Positions 1 to 4,040 of a stretch of DNA of 19,575 nucleotides are shown piece after piece. This DNA is from UBA10110 sp964354145 (GTDB lineage: Bacteria; Patescibacteriota; Kazan-3B-28; UBA10110): the NCBI GenBank assembly GCA_964354145.1, contig CAYGXX010000008.1, positions 1-19,575 on the forward strand, in the 5' to 3' direction. Below the pieces are notes generated by a model. The model was given only the letters and a program-made list of their open reading frames with translations. It made no database searches and had not been told where the DNA came from. Numbering within the stretch: the first letter of the stretch is position 1; the number at the start of each line of letters is the position of its first letter. The translations under genes were made by a program, and so were the position numbers.

Positions 1-17
1 GCCTAGCCAACCTGGGG

Positions 18-42
18 GCTGTGGGTCACTTGACCACACAGC
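18..42 (-). other. Hairpin just downstream of tRNA-Trp
   Basis: The arms GCTGTG and CACAGC, extended by GGTC and GACC around a four-base loop with one bulged base, form a strong stem starting a few bases after the encoded CCA of tRNA-Trp. No T-run follows on the minus strand, so it is not a standard terminator. It may be a processing or 3'-end structure of the tRNA transcript, or part of an RNA that continues past the window edge. Confidence 0.4.
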
Positions 43-45
43 GAT

Positions 46-119
46 TGGCAGGGGCGAGAGGAGTCGGACCTCTGCTTAGGGTTTTGGAGACCCTCGTGAT
101 ACCGTTTCACTACGCCCCT
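46..119 (-). tRNA. tRNA-Trp (anticodon CCA)
   Basis: A full cloverleaf can be drawn: acceptor AGGGGCG pairs with CGCCCCT, discriminator G, encoded CCA; D stem GTGA/TCAC with GG in the loop; anticodon stem AGGGT/ACCCT with loop CTCCAAA, giving anticodon CCA at 85-87; a four-base variable loop; and T stem AGAGG/CCTCT. The acceptor stem and discriminator match the E. coli tRNA-Trp identity elements. The T loop reads TCCGACT, with C where T55 (pseudouridine 55) is nearly universal. An extended -10 promoter lies immediately upstream, so it is probably transcribed from its own start. Confidence 0.95.
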
Positions 120-131
120 TTAATAGGTATA

Positions 132-158
132 TTTTAACATACCAGGTTTCTCGCCAAA
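132..158 (-). promoter_or_regulatory. Promoter of tRNA-Trp, extended -10
   Basis: On the minus strand TGTTAAAAT (132-140) is an extended -10 (TGn + TAAAAT). A poor -35-like TTGGCG lies 15 bases upstream (153-158). The predicted start is near 125, only a few bases ahead of the mature tRNA 5' end at 119. The same block recurs at 401-427. Confidence 0.6.
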
Positions 159-358
159 CCCTGAATGGCGCCTTTAACCGAGCATTGGAGCTCGAGCCTT
201 CTTCTGGTCTCTAGCTCCAGCCCTTGGAGTCCGAGCGTTCCGCCAGCTGGCGGAGAAGCCAATAAAATTGGTGCTGCGGAGCCAACTGTTCGAGCGTGGG
301 CGAGTTTGGCGGAGCGGAAAGACATATTTTATTAGGCGAATAGAGAGGACGACGGGCT
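143..358. other. Non-coding stretch with the 16-bp palindrome TCCGCCAGCTGGCGGA
   Basis: This stretch has no believable gene. It contains a perfect 16-bp palindrome, TCCGCCAGCTGGCGGA (239-254), and several short, related GC-rich words (CTCCGCC, GGCGGAG, GAGCTC, TTGGAG) in both orientations, which gives a mosaic, repeat-like look. A 63-codon open frame on the minus strand (134-325) has no Shine-Dalgarno site and an Arg/Leu/Ala-rich composition, so I do not call it a gene. It lies between two near-identical promoter blocks and would be transcribed from the one at 417-425. Confidence 0.4.
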
Positions 359-403
359 GGGACTTTTACGCCACTTTTCTAGAAAAGTGGCAAGAAAATT
401 CCC
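359..403 (-). other. Large leader hairpin with a perfect 22-bp palindrome
   Basis: The core 370-391 (arms GCCACTTTTCT and AGAAAAGTGGC) is a perfect palindrome. On the minus strand it is extended by TTTT/AAAA and GGG/CCC outside small mismatches, giving a hairpin of about 45 bases. It would begin within about 10 bases of the transcript started at the promoter 417-425. No T-run follows on the minus strand, so it is not an obvious terminator. It could also act as a DNA-level operator. Confidence 0.5.
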
Positions 404-416
404 CTTTAACAGGTAT

Positions 417-425
417 ATTTTAGCA
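417..425 (-). promoter_or_regulatory. Extended -10 promoter, near-copy of the tRNA-Trp promoter
   Basis: TGCTAAAAT on the minus strand is an extended -10 with no evident -35. The surrounding block (405-427) matches the tRNA-Trp promoter block (120-142) at 21 of 23 positions, including bases downstream of the start. The transcript would run leftward into the hairpin at 359-403, with no gene recognised in it. Confidence 0.5.
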
Positions 426-445
426 TAAGACTTGTCTGCCACGGT

Positions 446-477
446 TAGGAAAAGGCCGCTCCGGACAGAGAGCGGCC
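446..477 (-). terminator. Rho-independent terminator of the candidate small RNA
   Basis: On the minus strand, GGCCGCTC and GAGCGGCC form a perfect 8-bp GC-rich stem with an 8-base loop, followed by TTTTCCTAA. The short T-run makes it a moderate rather than a strong terminator. It ends the unit that starts near 591. Confidence 0.65.
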
Positions 478-591
478 AAGCTGCGTGGGCAAGGGGACGG
501 GACAGAGGCCTTAGAGCTCAGACCCGGGGGGTACAGATTTCGTTCAATCACAGCGTTCGTCCAAGATACCCGTTACCCTTCCCAGCAAGCC
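446..591 (-). ncRNA. Candidate structured small RNA, about 145 nt
   Basis: A promoter (597-624) and a terminator (446-477) bracket a sequence that folds into a long irregular rod and has no convincing open frame. Visible pairing: TGGGAAGGG (584-576) with CCCCTTGCCCA (496-486) with single-base bulges, extended outward by GCAG-type pairs; CGGG (572-569) with CCCG (501-498); then CTTGGAC (565-559) with GTCTGAG (523-517), leaving an asymmetric internal bubble whose 3' side is about 15 nt and an apical region of about 35 nt. The length and the closing-stem/bubble/apical-stem layout recall 6S RNA, but I do not recognise diagnostic family sequence. It lacks the recognisable cores of RNase P RNA, SRP RNA and tmRNA. 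The RNA call is supported by boundaries plus structure; the 6S idea is only a hypothesis. Confidence 0.5.
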
Positions 592-596
592 GTTTT

Positions 597-624
597 ATTG
601 TAACAAAAGCCCGCTATCTAGCAA
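597..624 (-). promoter_or_regulatory. Promoter of the candidate small RNA
   Basis: On the minus strand there is a -10 TACAAT (597-602) preceded by TGT, making an extended -10 TGTTACAAT, and a -35-like TTGCTA (619-624) with a 16-base spacer. The start is predicted near 590, at the first bases of the long closing stem of the RNA. Confidence 0.6.
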
Positions 625-666
625 GATATTATTGCTACCAAGAATTACATCAGGATAAGGGAAGAG

Positions 667-697
667 AGAAAAAAGAAAAGCGGCCCGTAAAGGCCGC
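667..697 (-). terminator. Rho-independent terminator after the 110-residue gene
   Basis: On the minus strand, GCGGCC and GGCCGC pair around the loop TTTACG, followed by TTTTCTTTTTT. This is a classic GC stem plus T-rich tail. It lies about 35 bases after the stop codon at 731 and so ends that transcript. Confidence 0.8.
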
Positions 698-730
698 GAG
701 AAGGTACACTGCTCGGTCCATGCCATCCTA

Positions 731-1063
731 TTAGAGATAGCTGTAGGCCCTCCCGTATTCGATGTAACACCAGACCATCCGCCGAAGCACTCCTTTGGAC
801 TCTTCAGGGATTCTTACGGGAGGAAGGCCGTGGGCTTTCAAGATAGTGGTGATGGCTATCATCTTCCAACTATAACCCCTTCCCTTACACTTCCCCCGAA
901 GATCGCGGAAAAGGAGCGGCAGGACATCCGTTCCCATCCCGATAACGGCTTGGACCGATGGTTTACCAAGTATCACGAGGGGAGACGCTATCGGTGCCGT
1001 CTCGCCCGTGGCTCGGGCTGCCAAAGTAGCGTACTTTGATTCCAGTTCTGATTCCAGAGACAT
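731..1063 (-). CDS. 110-residue protein of unknown function, own transcription unit
   Basis: The function is not known to me. Three signals outside the frame say it is a real gene: an extended -10 promoter TGATATAAT (1107-1115), a Shine-Dalgarno AAGGAG (1074-1079) ten bases before the ATG at 1063, and a strong terminator (667-697) after the stop. The protein has an acidic N-terminus (MSLESELESKY), then a segment with IGMGTDVLPLLFRDL, a central YSWKMIAITTILKAHGLPPV and a C-terminal RMVWCYIEYGRAYSYL. This order (an 'IGMG..(V/I)(L/I)PL(L/I)(L/F)R(E/D)L' stretch, then 'W..(L/I).AIT....(P)PV', then 'W..(E/Y)(W/Y)G....YL') resembles small uncharacterised bacterial proteins I remember with the pattern I.GMG..viPLilReL...wfWALraITg..Pvp; I can attach no function to them. 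No signal peptide, membrane segment or metal motif is evident. Confidence 0.7.
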   Translation of the reverse strand: MSLESELESKYATLAARATGETAPIASPLVILGKPSVQAVIGMGTDVLPLLFRDLRGKCKGRGYSWKMIAITTILKAHGLPPVRIPEESKGVLRRMVWCYIEYGRAYSYL

Positions 1064-1073
1064 TAATGATCAT

Positions 1074-1079
1074 CTCCTT
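1074..1079 (-). promoter_or_regulatory. Shine-Dalgarno site deciding the start of the 110-residue gene
   Basis: AAGGAG on the minus strand lies 10 bases upstream of the ATG at 1063. It is one of the few clear ribosome binding sites in the window, most of whose genes show none. Confidence 0.75.
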
Positions 1080-1106
1080 GCCCGATGAGTCGGAGGGATA
1101 CAGTTT

Positions 1107-1115
1107 ATTATATCA
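1107..1115 (-). promoter_or_regulatory. Extended -10 promoter of the 110-residue gene
   Basis: TGATATAAT on the minus strand combines a consensus TATAAT with the TGn extension; no good -35 is visible. It follows directly on the T-rich tail of the rpmG terminator. The predicted start near 1100 gives a leader of about 37 bases containing the AAGGAG site. Confidence 0.65.
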
Positions 1116-1145
1116 AATAAGAAAGGCCTGCCTCCCAGGGCGGGC
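1112..1145 (-). terminator. Probable terminator ending the superoperon after rpmG
   Basis: On the minus strand, GCCCGCC pairs with GGCAGGC (one G-T pair) around CTGGGA, followed by CTTTCTTATTT. It lies about 100 bases past the rpmG stop. The T-tail is interrupted, so strength is uncertain. Confidence 0.6.
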
Positions 1146-1244
1146 TTGTCCTGTTGTGTTGATCGTCATCTCGCTTACCCAATCTTCACTTGTGGGCCAA
1201 GCAAACCTTGTCAGGAAGGAGGCAGGGCAGGGTTGCTGCTAAAA

Positions 1245-1427
1245 TCATTTGGTCTCTTTGTGCAAGGTATGTTTGCGGCAGACCTTGCAGTATTTCTTCA
1301 ACACCAAGCGATCGGGAGTTTTAGTAGGATTTTTCCGGCTCTGATAGACCGTTTGTTTACACCCTTCGCACATCAACCTAATGATGGGGCGCTTGTCTTT
1401 TTTGCTGATTTTTTTCTTTACGGCCAT
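1245..1427 (-). CDS. rpmG: 50S ribosomal protein L33
   Basis: This is a 60-residue, Lys-rich large-subunit protein that binds 23S rRNA near the E site. The family is recognised from its small size, the PI-RLMCE block and two zinc-type knuckles, CEGC (residues 20-23) and CKVC (47-50), with the Lys/His-rich end HTLHKETK. It is therefore the four-cysteine (C+) form. The start is the ATG at 1427; no Shine-Dalgarno site is evident. It lies 212 bases after nusG, with a palindromic repeat element between, and is the last ribosomal gene of the run; a probable terminator follows. In many bacteria rpmG precedes tRNA-Trp, secE and nusG; here the same genes are neighbours but the order is changed (secE-nusG-rpmG, then tRNA-Trp farther on). 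Confidence 0.95.
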   Translation of the reverse strand: MAVKKKISKKDKRPIIRLMCEGCKQTVYQSRKNPTKTPDRLVLKKYCKVCRKHTLHKETK

Positions 1428-1444
1428 CCCTAGAGAAATTAAGA

Positions 1445-1450
1445 ATTGTA
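1445..1450 (-). promoter_or_regulatory. Weak candidate -10 upstream of rpmG
   Basis: TACAAT on the minus strand would start transcription near 1438, about 10 bases before the rpmG ATG. There is no TGn extension and no recognisable -35. It would matter because the palindromic element upstream could separate rpmG from nusG transcription. Confidence 0.3.
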
Positions 1451-1475
1451 ATTACTAGTGAAAATCATAGAGAGA

Positions 1476-1569
1476 TGTCATTATCGGGCTTGACCCGATA
1501 ATCTAGACAAGAACAAGAATATTCATTTTTATTTTTCATGTCTGGATTCCCGCCTGCGCGGGAATGACA
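1476..1569. repeat. 94-bp palindromic dispersed element, intergenic copy
   Basis: The termini TGTCATT and AATGACA are exact inverted repeats. Inside them are hairpin ATCGGGCTTGACCCGAT, then AATCTAGACA, an AT-rich centre, TGTCTGGATT (inverted, one mismatch to the former) and hairpin CCCGCCTGCGCGGG. The whole can fold as one long stem with two side hairpins. The block GGGCTTGACCC followed by AATCTAG recurs in the element inside nusG, in the opposite orientation. It fills most of the 212-base gap between nusG and rpmG. It encodes nothing and looks like a small non-autonomous mobile palindromic repeat. Confidence 0.8.
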
Positions 1570-1639
1570 GAAGAATAGGAAAATCCTTCATTGAAAATTG
1601 GTGGACATTGGTGACATTGGAAATTACGCCGTTAGGCGT

Positions 1640-2440
1640 TTAGGCGCGTTTGACTTGCAAGAAATCAAGTTCAACGGGAGTTTCACGGCCGAAAATGGAC
1701 ACCAGGACCTTGATTTTACCCTTAGCCTCGTCCACTTCGCTCACCGAACCATCATACTCTTTGAACGGACCATCAGTGATGTGCACTAAATCGCCAATCT
1801 TTAAATCAATCTTGTGCTTAGGCTCCTCCACAATCATCCGCTTCTTGATGGTCTCCATTTCGGCATCGGAAATCGGTACTGGGATGGTGCCGGAACCAAT
1901 AAAACCGGTTACGCTGGGGGTATTCCTAACCACATACCATGAAGCTTCCGTCACCATCATCTTAACCAACACATATCCCGGGAAGATCTTTTTTTCTACC
2001 GTCCGCCGCTTGCCGTTCTTGATTTCAATCTGCTTTTCCTTAGGCACCAGGACATGAAAGATCTTGTCCTTCATATCCAAAGATTCAATCCGTTGCTTTA
2101 AACTCTCCGCCACAGCATCCTCATAACCAGAATAAGTATGCAACACATACCAATGCCCGGGAGTGCTATCATCAAATACATTGGCGGGAACAGCCACGGT
2201 GGTTTCCTCTGCTGCTCCCTCTTCTTCTGGTTCAGCTCTCTGTCCGTCATCCTGAACTTGCCTGCCCCGCGTATGCTGGGGGTTCAGGATCTCTGGCCTA
2301 GATTCCGGGTCAAGCCCGGAATGACGAGGGGGAAGGGTTTCTTCCTTGGCTTCCTCGGCAACAGTCTCTGGAAGCCGCACCGGATCAGCGGGAGATTCTT
2401 CTTCCACTGGTAAATTTTGGTTTGTATCCTGGTCGGCCAT
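1640..2440 (-). CDS. nusG: Transcription termination/antitermination factor NusG with a long N-terminal tail
   Basis: NusG binds RNA polymerase and couples elongation to Rho and to the ribosome. The NGN domain begins at about residue 96 (HWYVLHTYSGYE) and includes FPGYVLVKM; the C-terminal KOW domain contains GDLVHITDGPFKEYDG and ends near ELDFLQVKRA. Bacterial NusG is usually about 175-190 residues; this frame is 266. The extra N-terminal part of about 90 residues is acidic and Pro-rich, interrupted by residues about 39-66 (RHSGLDPESR...), which are the in-frame translation of a palindromic repeat. The ATG at 2440 lies 9 bases after the secE stop. An internal GTG at 2197 (residue 82), preceded by AGAGGAAACC, would give 185 residues, a normal length, and is a serious alternative start. 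secE and nusG adjacency is conserved in bacteria. Confidence 0.93.
   Translation of the reverse strand: MADQDTNQNLPVEEESPADPVRLPETVAEEAKEETLPPRHSGLDPESRPEILNPQHTRGRQVQDDGQRAEPEEEGAAEETTVAVPANVFDDSTPGHWYVLHTYSGYEDAVAESLKQRIESLDMKDKIFHVLVPKEKQIEIKNGKRRTVEKKIFPGYVLVKMMVTEASWYVVRNTPSVTGFIGSGTIPVPISDAEMETIKKRMIVEEPKHKIDLKIGDLVHITDGPFKEYDGSVSEVDEAKGKIKVLVSIFGRETPVELDFLQVKRA
2245..2326. repeat. 82-bp palindromic element inserted inside nusG
   Basis: The ends CGTCAT and ATGACG are exact inverted repeats. On the minus strand the order is CGTCATTCC, hairpin TTCCGGG/CCCGGAA around CTTGA, AATCTAG, then ATCCTGAAC pairing with GTTCAGGAT around an inner CCCC/GGGG, and GGATGACG. It shares GGGCTTGACCC and AATCTAG with the intergenic element at 1476-1569. 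It lies wholly inside the nusG frame and supplies about 27 codons without a stop. Confidence 0.85.
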
Positions 2441-2449
2441 AATAAAAAA

Positions 2450-2737
2450 TTATGGGGTAGTATTAGTTTCTACTTGAATATCTCCCGGCTGCACCTGGAT
2501 CGGCGAACCGGTTTGGGAGCTAGTCTGTTGAATAGTCTGCCGCCACTGTGCCACAAAGGTCAATAAGCCTTCTATACCCTTAGTTAGACCAATATCTACT
2601 AATCCAATAAAGATGGCAAAAGCGGCCGAGATTAAGATCACGCCTACCGTCATCCGGAAGACTCCTGTCCGAGTCGGCCAGGTCACTTTTTGTAGCTCTT
2701 GGAGAGCCTCTTTGACAAATTTGATAACTTTATTCAT
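2450..2737 (-). CDS. secE: Preprotein translocase subunit SecE
   Basis: SecE is the small clamp subunit of the SecYEG channel in the cytoplasmic membrane. The protein has 95 residues: an amphipathic N-terminal helix with the family signature ELQKVTWPTR (about residues 14-23), then one membrane segment at about 27-50. This is the single-span form. Beyond the usual end there are about 35 polar residues (Gln/Thr/Ser-rich, ending ETNTTP) that should lie outside the membrane if topology is normal. The start is the ATG at 2737 with no Shine-Dalgarno; its leader is an 8-bp tandem repeat array reaching back to rpsI. nusG follows 9 bases downstream. Confidence 0.95.
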   Translation of the reverse strand: MNKVIKFVKEALQELQKVTWPTRTGVFRMTVGVILISAAFAIFIGLVDIGLTKGIEGLLTFVAQWRQTIQQTSSQTGSPIQVQPGDIQVETNTTP

Positions 2738-2742
2738 GATTT

Positions 2743-2830
2743 GACTTATTGACTGATGGACTTGTGGACTTATTGGCTCATAGACTTATCGACTGGTGGA
2801 CTATTAGTTTATTTGTCCATTAGTCTATTG
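2743..2830. repeat. Eleven degenerate tandem copies of an 8-bp unit
   Basis: Read on the plus strand in steps of eight: GACTTATT, GACTGATG, GACTTGTG, GACTTATT, GGCTCATA, GACTTATC, GACTGGTG, GACTATTA, GTTTATTT, GTCCATTA, GTCTATTG. The phase is unbroken for 88 bases, from just before the secE start to the rpsI stop codon. On the transcribed strand the unit reads about NATAAGTC. It occupies the whole rpsI-secE gap. Confidence 0.85.
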
Positions 2831-2832
2831 GA

Positions 2833-3246
2833 TTAGCGTTTGGAAAATTGAGGCGCCCGCCGTGCCCGCTTTAAGCCGTATTTCTTGCGCTCTTTAGCGC
2901 GCGGGTCTCTAGTCAATAATTTATTGGTTTTCAACGTTTTTCTCAAAGTTTCATCTACTTTTAACAAGGCCCTCGCTACCCCATGCCGGATCGCTCCCGC
3001 CTGGCTATGCGGACCGCCGCCGGCTACTTTAACCGAGATATCAAACCGGTCTTTCATCCCAATTAACACGAGAGGTTGGAGAATCTCATCAATCAAACCG
3101 GCAGGGTTAAGGTAAATATTGGCTGGTTTATTGTTAATTACCACTTGCCCCTTGCCCTCGTATAACCGAACTCGGGCGGTGGAGGTTTTGCGCCGACCGG
3201 TGCCGTAATAATATTTCCCTTTCAAAACAATGTTAGTAGCTTCCAT
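2833..3246 (-). CDS. rpsI: 30S ribosomal protein S9
   Basis: S9 is a small-subunit head protein whose basic C-terminal tail reaches the P-site tRNA. The protein has 137 residues with the family blocks GTGRRKTSTARVRL (about 16-29), AGGGPHSQAGAIRHG and the very typical end KKYGLKRARRAPQFSKR, with the terminal Lys-Arg intact. The ATG at 3246 is one base after the rplM stop, so translation is probably coupled, as in the conserved rplM-rpsI pair. No Shine-Dalgarno is evident. It is followed by the 8-bp repeat array before secE. Confidence 0.97.
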   Translation of the reverse strand: MEATNIVLKGKYYYGTGRRKTSTARVRLYEGKGQVVINNKPANIYLNPAGLIDEILQPLVLIGMKDRFDISVKVAGGGPHSQAGAIRHGVARALLKVDETLRKTLKTNKLLTRDPRAKERKKYGLKRARRAPQFSKR

Positions 3247-3247
3247 A

Positions 3248-3691
3248 CTATATCTCTAGTTTAACTGGTTTTTGGGCGATATGCGGATGTTCCGCCCCCA
3301 CATAAATCTTCAAATTAGCTAATCTTAGGCGGCGTAACCGATTTTTAGGCAACATACCTGAGACGGCTGCCTCTAAAACCTTAGCGGGGTTTTTAGCCAT
3401 CACTCTCCCCACGGGAGTGGTTTTGAGCCCGCCCATATACCCGCTATGCCGATAATAAACCTTCTGGGCTAACTTCTTGCCCGTAATCTTTATCTGTTCA
3501 GCATTAATGACCACGATTTTTAGGGGACTCAAAACCGCTGGATCAAAGGTAGCAGCTGTTTTGCCCACCAAAACTTTGGCAAGTTTACTGGACAACCTCC
3601 CTAATGTCTGACCCGCCGCATCCACGAAATACCACTTTTCAACAAGCTCTTTTTTAGTAGGACGCTTGGTGGTAGTCATTTTTTTAAACAT
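3248..3691 (-). CDS. rplM: 50S ribosomal protein L13
   Basis: L13 is an early-assembly large-subunit protein. The protein is 147 residues from the ATG at 3691, with family blocks EKWYFVDAAGQTLGRLSS (about 18-35), the KITGKK stretch, YYRHSGYMGGLK and GMLPKNRLRRLRLANLKIY. The first ATG overlaps the end of rplQ by 8 bases; a second ATG at 3679 (residue 5) gives a more canonical distance to the EKWYFVDA block and avoids the overlap. Neither has a clear Shine-Dalgarno. rpsI follows with one base between. Identity is certain; only the start is in doubt. Confidence 0.95.
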   Translation of the reverse strand: MFKKMTTTKRPTKKELVEKWYFVDAAGQTLGRLSSKLAKVLVGKTAATFDPAVLSPLKIVVINAEQIKITGKKLAQKVYYRHSGYMGGLKTTPVGRVMAKNPAKVLEAAVSGMLPKNRLRRLRLANLKIYVGAEHPHIAQKPVKLEI

Positions 3692-4037
3692 ATTCTATTC
3701 TCGCCATCGGGGCATTATCGCCCGGCCGCGATTTTAACTTGATTACTCGGAGGTATCCGCTAGTTTTTTTAGCATACCGGGGAGCAATCTCCTTAAGCAG
3801 CTTTTTTACCAATAACTCATTGTTATACAACCGGCTCATTAAATAATGCTTAGTGGTTAGATCTGCTTTTTGGGCGCGATGAGTCAACCTTTCCAGGATA
3901 GGCAAGGCTGCTTTAGCTTTGGCGAGAGTAGTATCAACCTTCTCATACAGAATTACTGACAAAACCAGATTGCGGATTAAACTTTCTCTCCGCTTTTTTA
4001 TCAAACCAAATGTAGCTGCTTTCTTGCGTTGGGCCAT
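3684..4037 (-). CDS. rplQ: 50S ribosomal protein L17
   Basis: L17 is a large-subunit protein near the polypeptide exit tunnel. The protein has 117 residues, with RESLIRNLVLSVILYEKVDTTLAKAKA (L17's N-terminal helix and the VDTTLAKAK signature), then HYLMSRLYNNELLVKKLL, EIAPRYAKKTSGYLRV and the C-terminal RPGDNAPMARIEYV. The N-terminus MAQRKKAATFG is slightly divergent from the usual MRHRK-GRKLGR. It begins 3 bases after the rpoA stop, keeping the conserved rpoA-rplQ pair. Confidence 0.96.
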   Translation of the reverse strand: MAQRKKAATFGLIKKRRESLIRNLVLSVILYEKVDTTLAKAKAALPILERLTHRAQKADLTTKHYLMSRLYNNELLVKKLLKEIAPRYAKKTSGYLRVIKLKSRPGDNAPMARIEYV

Positions 4038-4040
4038 AGT

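Noticed and set aside
134..325. 63-codon minus-strand frame downstream of the duplicated promoter
   Set aside because: It runs through palindromic repeat-like sequence and the tRNA promoter, has no ribosome binding site and no recognisable family; kept only as non-coding stretch.
370..391. Terminator formed by the 22-bp palindrome
   Set aside because: The stem is followed by GTAAAAG on the minus strand and by AAGAAAA on the plus strand; no T-run in either direction.
432..734. 100-codon plus-strand frame beginning with TTG
   Set aside because: It runs antisense across the candidate small RNA, its promoter and two terminators, has no Shine-Dalgarno and an Arg-rich composition typical of chance frames.
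830..1242. Plus-strand frames at 830-1039 and 1036-1242
   Set aside because: They are antisense to the 110-residue gene and its terminator/promoter, which has far better expression signals.
2743..2830. CRISPR array
   Set aside because: The repeats are 8 bases and directly adjacent, with no spacers and no cas genes nearby.
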